NCBI RefSeq assembly: GCF_041296265.1 | Contig: NC_091693.1 | Location: 20,894,001 to 20,958,000 of the forward strand | Reading direction: 5' to 3' | Length of the DNA stretch: 64,000 nucleotides | Origin: Equus caballus | Taxonomy: Eukaryota > Chordata > Mammalia > Perissodactyla > Equidae | Part shown: positions 57,011 to 64,000 of the stretch, in pieces | How positions within the stretch are numbered: the stretch's first letter is position 1 | How the letters are laid out: each line of letters opens with the position of its first letter | The notes under the pieces: model-generated | What the model saw: the letters and a program-made list of their open reading frames with translations, nothing else | What the model was told of the DNA's origin: nothing | Databases searched by the model: none | Translations under genes and position numbers: made by a program

Positions 57011-57549
57011 GAGAGAGTGGGAGAGACAGTGGTGAGATGGGAAATGGTTCTAGGGAGCCAGAGGTGGGGCCCTAGATTCGAGGGGCCCATTCTAACGCAG
57101 GGCAGGGCGTGCCGCCTTCAGCCCCTCCCCCAGCCTCTTAAATTCCCTAATAACTGCTATTTATCCAGGGCCATCCCCGGACCTCCACGCGGTGACTCAG
57201 GAGGCCACCCCTCTGCCCTCTCCCTCACCAACCCCAAGACTGGCTCCCAAACCAACTTCATCCCCTCTCTGCCTGGGCTGCTGCTCCGGACACTGGGGGG
57301 GACCGTCTCTACCTGGGGACTCACTCTGTCCATCAGAATCCACACGCCCACCTCAGCCATGTGCATTTCTGTGTCCTGTGAACTGGCTCTGCTGAGGGGC
57401 CTCACTGCTTTGAGCCGAAGGCCTTGGCTCAGGCCCTGGTGATCAGAAGGGTGAGAAGCATAAACATCCTGTGTAAGGAAATAATTCCCTAGGAACGTGG
57501 AGGCAGGGCGGCACAAGGGAGCTGCTCTGTGAGGGATCAGTTCTGTATC

Positions 57550-57750
57550 TTTTTTTTTTTTTTTTTTGGTGAGGAAGATTGGCCCTGAGCTAACATTTGT
57601 GCCCATCTTCCTCTTTTTGGTATGTAGGACGCCTCCACAGAATGGCTTGATGAGTGATGTGTAGGTCTGCACCCAGGATCTGAACCCGGGAACCCTGGGC
57701 CACTGAAGCAGAGCACATGAACTTAACCACTCGGCCACCCAGCTGGCCCC
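57550..57750 (-). mobile_element. ERE SINE
   Basis: PolyT, GAGGAAGATTGGCCCTGAGC, GGATCTGAACCCGGGAACCC and the head CCACCCAGCTGGCCCC. The copy lacks one GAGGAAGA block. Confidence 0.9.
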
Positions 57751-58049
57751 GTGCAGTTTTATATCTTGATGCCATTGTGGTTACACAGATCTATGCATGG
57801 GATAAAATTACATAGAAACACATGTGCACACATACACACATACATGCACAAGGCAAATAGATGCACATGAACAGCGGACACTAGTTAACCGTGTGGTACC
57901 CTCGACAATTTCCCAGTTCCCATGTTGGACTGCAGCTGTCTAGGGTGTCACCACTGGGGGACTCTGGGTGCTGGGTATTGGGACTCTCAGGACTATTTTG
58001 CAACTTCCTGTGAGTTTATAATTATTTCAAAATAAAGAGTTAACAATAG

Positions 58050-58320
58050 GTGCTGGCCCTGTGGCCTGGTGGTTAAGTTTGGGGCACTCTGCGCTGGTGG
58101 TTAAGTTTGGGGCACTCTGCGCTGGTGGTTAAGTTTGGGGCACTCTGCGCTGGTGGTTAAGTTTGGGGCACTCTGCGCTGGTGGCCTGGGTTCAGTTCCC
58201 AGTGCAGACCTATTCCACATGTTGGTGGCCATGTCGTGGCGGTGATGCACAGACAAAATAGAGGAAGACTGACACAGATGTTAGCTCAGGGCCAATCTTC
58301 CTCAGCAAAAAAAAAATAAA
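58050..58320 (+). mobile_element. ERE SINE with internally amplified 28-bp segment
   Basis: The head GTGCTGGCCCTGTGGCC is followed by four exact 28-bp units (58068-58179, each GGTGGTTAAGTTTGGGGC plus CACTCTGCGCT), then the normal ERE body to the A tail. Confidence 0.93.
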
Positions 58321-58639
58321 ATAATAAAATAAGTAAATAAATAAGTTCAATATTGATTAAAAAAAAAGAGTTAATAACAAAACAGAATTTTCTGGTAGAC
58401 ACAAGCCGCCCCCTTCCCCACCCCATCTGAGCGGAAAGCCTTATTTGGTGGACTCGTGGGGACCCTCGGCTGAGCTGGAAGGCCTTGGGAGACATGAGTC
58501 GCCTTCTTCCTACAAAGAACGCTCTGCTTAAGCAGAAGGGCTCTGTGAACGGAGGGAGCTGAAGAAAAAGGCTGCAGATGCAGCTACAAATGAGGCTCAG
58601 TTAACTGCCTTATCACTCTGCTCCCCATCCCAGCCCCTA

Positions 58640-59440
58640 AGCCCCCACAGTGTCCCTGCCAAGTTACTCATCCCCTTCCCGCCAGGCTCTAAACTCTGGG
58701 CTACCTTGCTCACCACTGCACCCACCTGGTCAGCACACGGTTGTCTGCCACGATGTGGGTCCTCAATAAATATCTGATGAGTGAATGAATGAATGAATGA
58801 ACACATGGCCACAGTACTTGCCTTCAAGGAACTCATGGTCTGGCGAGAAAGGCCCATGGGCAATGGGAAACTTGGTCCTGAGGGATGTGTGTTCTGATGA
58901 GGGATGTCAAAGGGCCCAATGGAGCCCGAGGAGTGGAGAAAGTATTCCTGGAGGGCAGGATGTTTAAGCCGGGGCCTGCTGCGGATATGTAGGAGTTGGC
59001 GAGGCGGACGGAGGGAATGTGGTGGGGGTTGGGAAGGAAGGAAGCGGCTCTGAGCAGAGACCTTCCAGCAGGAGGATGGTGACAGAGTTCAGAGGGCTGG
59101 AGGGAGACGTGGCCAGGGGAAGCAGGGCCCGGAGGGTGATTCGAAACGGGAGAGAAGAGCCCTTAGGGTCCTCCCTGCAGACCTAGGTGTGGAGCTTAGG
59201 AGAGTGGTCTGGTTAGAAACGACGGTGGGGCATGACTAGCACAGAAGACCCTGGAAGGCAGAGCATGTGGAGCCCACCAGGAGAGGCTGCATAGAGTGAG
59301 AAGACCAGGGCCGTCTGCCCGGGATCTCCAGGGAAGGCCCCCAGTTTAGGGGCTGGGGGCTGAGAAGAGATGATTGAAGAGCTGGGAGGAAAGCCAGGAG
59401 AAAGCGGTGTTGGGAGGTTGACACGACTTTTAATGAGGAA
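58640..59440. repeat. L2 tail and old interspersed repeat
   Basis: ATAAATATCTGATGAGTGAATG at about 58770, then GGAACTCATGGTCTGG and GGATGTTTAAGCCGGGGCC. This matches a mammal-wide repeat (CCTTCAAGGAACTCA type) also present at 60500-60970. Family not named. Confidence 0.5.
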
Positions 59441-59679
59441 GTGGCGTGGGTCGACACAGTTGGGTGGCCACTGGGGAAAAATGACAGAAAGGAGGCTGGA
59501 GATTTTGGAGAGAAAGGTTTTGGTGGGAGTGGAAGCTGGGGAGGTGGGCGGAGAACAGCATGGACTGGAGGACCCCGTGGATGAAGAAAGCCCACTCTTA
59601 GACACGGGGGAAGGAGAAAGGTGTGCGACCAGTGAGGACCGGTCCTGAGAAAGGAAAGAACAAATACAGTAGCTCATGG

Positions 59680-59875
59680 GACGGCCTGGTGGCATAGTAG
59701 GTAAGTTCGTGTGCTCCTCTTCCGAAGCCCGGGGTTCACTGGTTCGGATCCTGGGCGTGGACCTACACATCACTCTTCAGGCCATGCTGTGGAGCATCCC
59801 ATAAAGAGGAACTAGCAGGACCTACAACCAGGATACACAACCACGTCCTAGGGCTTTGGGGAGGGAAAAAAACCC
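59680..59875 (+). mobile_element. ERE2-like SINE
   Basis: GACGGCCTGGTGGCATAGTA head, GGTTCACTGGTTCGGATCC B-box region, CCTAGGGCTTTGGGGAGGG, and a short A-rich end. Confidence 0.88.
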
Positions 59876-59959
59876 CAATCGCTCAGGGTTGTTGAGGGCT
59901 TGGCACAGCCAGGCATGGTGCTGTGTCCTTCTTTTTGATTTTTACTTTTATGTTCAAAA

Positions 59960-60390
59960 CTTAAAAAAAAAATTAATTTGCTTTTTTATTGTGGTAAAAT
60001 ATGCATAACAAAAACTTTACCATTTTAATGATTTTTAGTGTCCAGTTCCGTGGCCGTTCATGTGGTAGAGCAACCGTCCCCACCATCATCTCCAGAACCT
60101 TTCCAGCTCCCCAAACTGGAGCTCTGCACCCTGTTAGACCCTAGCTCCCCACTTCTCCCTCACCCTGGCCCCTGGTCACCACTGTTCTGTTTCCTCTCCC
60201 TGCGAACTTGACTGTTCTGGGTGCCTCATCCAGGTGGAATCTTACAGAATTTGTCTTTTAGTGTCTGGCTTATTTCAGTTGGCATAATGTCCTCAAGGTT
60301 CACCTATGTCGTAACAGGTGTCAGAATTTCCTTCCTTTTTATGGCTGCATAATATTCCACTGTATGGACGGACCACATTTTGTTAATCTG
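59960..60390 (-). repeat. Old L1 3' end, antisense
   Basis: TTTTATTGTGGTAAAATATG, TTGGCATAATGTCCTCAAGG and CATAATATTCCACTGTATGG match the reverse of a mammalian L1 3' region. Confidence 0.75.
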
Positions 60391-60499
60391 GGAAACTTCT
60401 TTATGTGGGTTAGCTTCTTACCTTCCTCCTTCCCTGTGTTCCTTCCTTCCTTCCTCTCTCCTTTTCTCCTCCTTCCTCCTCACTCTCTCTTCCTCCACT

Positions 60500-60975
60500 C
60501 AACAAATATTTATTGATCCCTACTGTGTGTCGGTCCCGGTTCTAAGGTCTGAGGATACAGCAATGAGCACAAGAGACAGAAATCCATGCCCTACTGATGC
60601 TGACATTCTGGAAGGGGAGGCAATCAAGAAAAAGAAAGTTAAATAAAAATATATAGCAATTAAACAATCAAACTATGAAAAATCATAATATGAATAATTG
60701 AAATGGAAACATTTCAATTTTTATGAAAAATCATAATAAAGTGAGGGTAGGGTCAGGGAAGGCCTGATCGAGGTGAACTTTGAGCAAAGACCTGAAGGTG
60801 GTTGGGAGTGAGCCATGGGGGTCTCTGGGTCAAGACTGTTCCAGACAGAGGGATCAGCACGTGCTAAGGTCCTGAGGTGGGAGGAGGTCTGGTGTGTGTG
60901 GGGACCAGCAAGGAGGCCAGTGTGGCTGAGGCAGAGGGAGTGACGGGGAGAACAGAAGGACATGAGAAGTGAGGT
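60500..60975 (+). repeat. Old mammal-wide interspersed repeat
   Basis: AACAAATATTTATTGATCCC, GGATACAGCAATGAGCACA, GACATTCTGGAAGGGG and GACCTGAAGGTGG follow the order of a common ancient repeat. Family not named. Confidence 0.5.
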
Positions 60976-60999
60976 CATTGGAAGTGCAGACTCCGTCGG

Positions 61000-62765
61000 A
61001 TAGGTCCTATCTTATGCCCATTTTACAGACTGAGAAACTGAGGCTGAGAGAGACGAAGTGGCTTGTCGGTAGTCATCCAGCTGGTACATTCCGGAGGAAG
61101 CATAGAAAAGCCTGAATCTCTGCTTTGCTCTCTGAGTCTTCTACTGGCCCTGGAGGGGATTGGAGAGTTAATTCCGTCGAAGCACTGATTTGGGCGTCTA
61201 ACACCGTTTTAAGGCATTTTTTTTGCAAACTGACTCACTGAACCCTTCCTCGGTCCCGTGAGAGAGGCACTCACCAGTCCCAATGTAGAGACGAGGCCGC
61301 GAAGTCGGTCGCACACCTGGGCTTACGCAACGCGGAGCTGCGGCGCGGTGGTTCGAACCCACCCCCGGCGGCGGGCTCTCAACGACGCCTGCACCAGATG
61401 CCCCAGAACAAAGGGGCAGATGGCGCAACCGCCCCAGACAGCAGGGGAGACGCTTCTTCCATCGTTCCAGGAAGGAAGAAGGAAGGGTGCGGTGTGGGTC
61501 GGGTGGCAGGAAGTAGAGGCAGGGCCCGTCCTCCAGGGAGAGGAGAGTTGGAGGCCAGCTCATCTCCAGGGGCGCCCGGCTGGGCGGGTTTGGGGAGGCT
61601 AAGGACTGCGGTGGGGGCTGGGGAGAAGGGGTGCCCTGGTGAAATGCGTGAGCAAGAATTTAAAGGGGCCCCATCTGAGCAGCTGGATGATTTCGTTTTG
61701 TTTTTCTCCAGCAAGGAGCAGGCACCTGCAGGGCTGGGGGACCGTGGGAGGGATGCTGAGACGGGGGAGCTGAGGAGAACAGGGTAAAGGGGCAGACAGA
61801 AGGGGCTTGGTGGGGAGGCTGCATGAGGGTTGCCGTGTCTTGGAGGTGGAAGAACGGGTACAGCAGAGCCACCCACAGCTCCGGAGGCGCGGGAGGCTGT
61901 GGTCAGGGAGTGGGACGTGGGATTTTTGTGGTTTCAGAGGTGGAGCTCTTATGGATGGAGATAGGGACCAGGGTGTGACCGTGGGAATGGCGGATGGCGG
62001 CGGTGGTCTCTGGCCCCTTGGAGGCTGGGGGGACTACAAAACCAGGGCGTCCTTTCTCCCCCCTGGGCTCCCGACTCCCCATCTGAGCGAATGTCTGTCC
62101 CCGCTTAAAATACAAATCAGCCGGATAGCCAAGGACTTTGCAAACATTCTCACGCTTGATCCTCACAACAGCTTTATGATGTTAGGGACTCTCATTACTA
62201 TGACGTTACAAGCGAGGAAGCTGGTCTCGGACAGAAGTCTCTTGTGCAAGGGGCAGAGTCAGGATTGGAACTCGGGTCATCCGGCTGTTAAATAGGATGC
62301 CATTCCATCTCCAAATTTATTTCCACGCCATCGAGGGCAGGGAGCTCTCTGCAGATCCCCAGTCCCTGGAACAGCCCGGCGTGAGAGATCCAGGAAAACG
62401 AGCGTTTGCGGGATGAGCAGACGGCCCCTCACGTCGGTCTTCTTGTTGTGTTCCCGACCAGCTCTCGGTTGGCAGTTTTTCTGGTACCCGCCGTGTGCCT
62501 TGCTTAACTCCCCCATCGTCCCTGTGGGTGCCCACAATCACTCCCATTCTACAGATGAGGAAACGGAGAGAAATGAGGTCAGTTGCCCAACGTCGAGTGG
62601 TGAGCAAGTGAGTGGTGACTCCACGCCCCTCGGCGGCTGATCTCATGTGTCTCTTTGAACTCTCTCCCTGGGTGATCTCTCAGGTGTCTCTGAGTCACCA
62701 TCGTATCTGAGATGTGCGTGCCAGGCAGCCTCTGTCTGTGCACCGGGGGCGCCCCTGATGCTGGG
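61000..62765. other. Gene-free flank with MIR pieces
   Basis: Minus-strand MIR pieces at 61010-61095 (TTTACAGACTGAGAAACTGA) and 62115-62290 (CCTCACAACAGCTTTATGAT, CAGGATTGGAACTCGGGTC). 61250-61450 is CpG-rich. I see no exon of CTU1 or any other gene. Confidence 0.5.
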
Positions 62766-62769
62766 TCGA

Positions 62770-63560
62770 CACGTGAGCCAACCAACACACCTGCCCCACC
62801 TCCTTCCAGCTCTATCATCTCCCACATATTTCGGTTTAAGCTCCACGGTCGGCTCCCACCTTTGCCCTGAGTCTTCCCCTGGTTTGTAAAGGACATCATC
62901 CTCTCCCCGGTCACTCCGATCGATCGAAAGCTGGGAATGGTCCTTGATCTCTCCCTCGCTCCCACTTCCCTCGTTGGCAATTCCTGTCCAAATATATGGT
63001 GAGTTCAGTTGCTTACCTCCTCTCACTCACCTTTGTCCAAGCCACCCTTATCTCTCACCTGGATGGGTGCCACTGCATCCAAACTGGTCTCGCAGCTTCC
63101 ATGTTTGATTCCCTCCCCCCATGCCACGCCATGTCCATTCTCCACTGGGCAGGGCGGCCAGCATGTTCTTAAAACATAAAACAGCATTGTGTTAAAACCT
63201 GCTTAAAACCCATCCGTGATTTCCCACTGCAATTATAAGAAACCCTAAATGCCTCCAAGGTACTGTACGTCTGGCTGGTGTCCATCTCTGAGCCACGCCA
63301 CTCCATCATGCACCAGCCTCAGCCCCCTGCATCTCTTTGTTCTTCATGTGGTAGGTGCCTTCCCACCTCAGGGCCTTGGTGTTTGCTGTTCCCTCTGCCT
63401 GGGACACGTTTCCTGCTGCTCTGCCCGTGGTTACCTGTCCAGATGTCAGCTGAAAGGTCAGCTCCTGATCACTTTCTGTGGAGCAGACATTCCCTTCCAG
63501 AGCCCAGCCCAGTACCTGGTGTGTGGCAGGGGCTCTATGAAAATGGGATGAGTGAGATTA
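62770..63560 (+). repeat. L2 LINE 3' end
   Basis: CTTATCTCTCACCTGGATGG, TTAAAACCCATCCGTGATTT, CACCTCAGGGCCTTGGTGTT, CTCTGCCTGGGACACG and GATGTCAGCTGAAAGGTCA are the standard L2 3' blocks. Confidence 0.85.
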
Positions 63561-63570
63561 TCACAGAGAC

Positions 63571-64000
63571 TTCTCTCCAGAAGCTCTGCCTTCCTCCAGA
63601 ATCTCTGCTTCTCTCCAGAACCTCTGCCTCCCTCCAGAATCTCTGCCGCTCGGGTTGGCCTGGTGGCATAGTGGTAAAGTTCGTGCACTCTGCTTTGGGG
63701 GCCTGGGGTTTGCAGGTTTGGATCTGGGCATAGACCTACACACTGCCCATCAAGCCATGCTGTGGCAGTGTCCCACATACACAATAGAGGAAGATTGGCA
63801 CAGATGTTAGCTCAGCGACAATCTTCCTCAAGCAAAAAGAGGAAGATTGGCAACAGATCTTTGCTCAAGGCTAATCTTCCTCACCAAAAAAAAAAAAAAA
63901 AAAAAAATTCTCTGCTTCCCTCCAGAATCTCTGCCTCTCTCCAGAATCTCTGCCTCCCTCCAGAACCTCTCCTTCTCTCCACAATCTCTGCCTCCCTCCA
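63571..64000. repeat. CTCCAGAATCTCTGCCTC minisatellite, split by ERE
   Basis: An 18-bp unit (CTCCAGAATCTCTGCCTC and close variants) repeats on both sides of the ERE at 63649-63906. It runs off the right edge, so its full length is unknown. Confidence 0.88.
63649..63906 (+). mobile_element. ERE SINE inside minisatellite
   Basis: GGTTGGCCTGGTGGCATAGT head, GCAGGTTTGGATCTGGGC, two GAGGAAGATTGGCA blocks, and a polyA of more than 20. Confidence 0.93.

Noticed and set aside
56196-57442. Long open frames on both strands through the 22-bp array
   Set aside because: They exist only because the unit is 22 bp without stops; the peptides are pure repeats.
61345-61400. tRNA-like T arm (GGTGGTTCGAACCCACC) in a CpG-rich stretch
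   Set aside because: The stem and loop are perfect, but no A box, anticodon arm or matching acceptor strand lies at the right distance upstream. GGTTCGAACC is itself a palindrome, so chance is likely.
55238-64000. Search for CTU1 or SIGLEC genes expected beyond KLK14
   Set aside because: Only repeats and low-complexity sequence seen; no P-loop ATPase or immunoglobulin-type exon.

Overview
This is mammalian genomic DNA holding most of the kallikrein-related peptidase (KLK) cluster. Six trypsin-fold serine protease genes lie head to tail on the minus strand. Read left to right they are KLK9 (first two coding exons only; the gene runs off the left edge), KLK10, KLK11, KLK12, KLK13 and KLK14. 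This is the order of the human 19q13 cluster. At least ten tRNA-derived SINEs of the equine ERE type (polyA tail, block ending GAGCTAACATCTG, GGCCGGCCC head) point to a perissodactyl, most likely the horse; that is inference. Every complete gene has the five-coding-exon KLK structure with intron phases 1, 2, 1, 0, GT-AG introns with one exception, and a predicted protein of 248-279 residues.

Layout: 1-1876 is KLK9 intron 2, carrying a degenerate TTCTAG-rich tract. 1877-2230 holds KLK9 exons 2 and 1. 2.2-6.45 kb is a spacer of L2, MIR and ERE debris. 6455-9647 is KLK10, with inverted MSR1-type minisatellite arrays around coding exon 3 and a GC-rich first intron. 12011-14613 is KLK11. 14.6-17.5 kb is a spacer with a CT-rich tract. 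17525-21424 is KLK12, whose introns hold a 105-bp CCAAT repeat and a TGACCT-rich tract. 21.4-34 kb is a gene-free gap of nested LINEs, EREs, LTR fossils and a Tigger transposon. 34073-41806 is KLK13, with an AT-rich island in intron 3 and a long first intron. 41.8-51.3 kb is a repeat-rich spacer with an L2 split by an L1 and an ERE. 51334-55237 is KLK14, with MSR1 repeats filling intron 3 and a TTCTAG-like tract in intron 2. 55.2-64 kb, upstream of KLK14, holds a 22-bp tandem array, several EREs, old L1 and L2 copies, and no gene I can recognise.

The genes encode secreted pre-pro-proteases. In mammals several of them (KLK11, 12, 13 and 14) act in epithelial and seminal activation cascades in which one KLK cleaves the propeptide of another. 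KLK11 has a recognisable R|I activation site; KLK12, 13 and 14 have K|I sites; all four have the catalytic triad and the trypsin-type Asp before the active serine. KLK10 stands out. Its triad is kept, but the Arg-Leu of the human activation site reads Gly-Ser here, and one intron uses a GC donor. KLK13 has three extra cysteines in exon 3.

All human comparisons are from memory of family sequences; no search was run.
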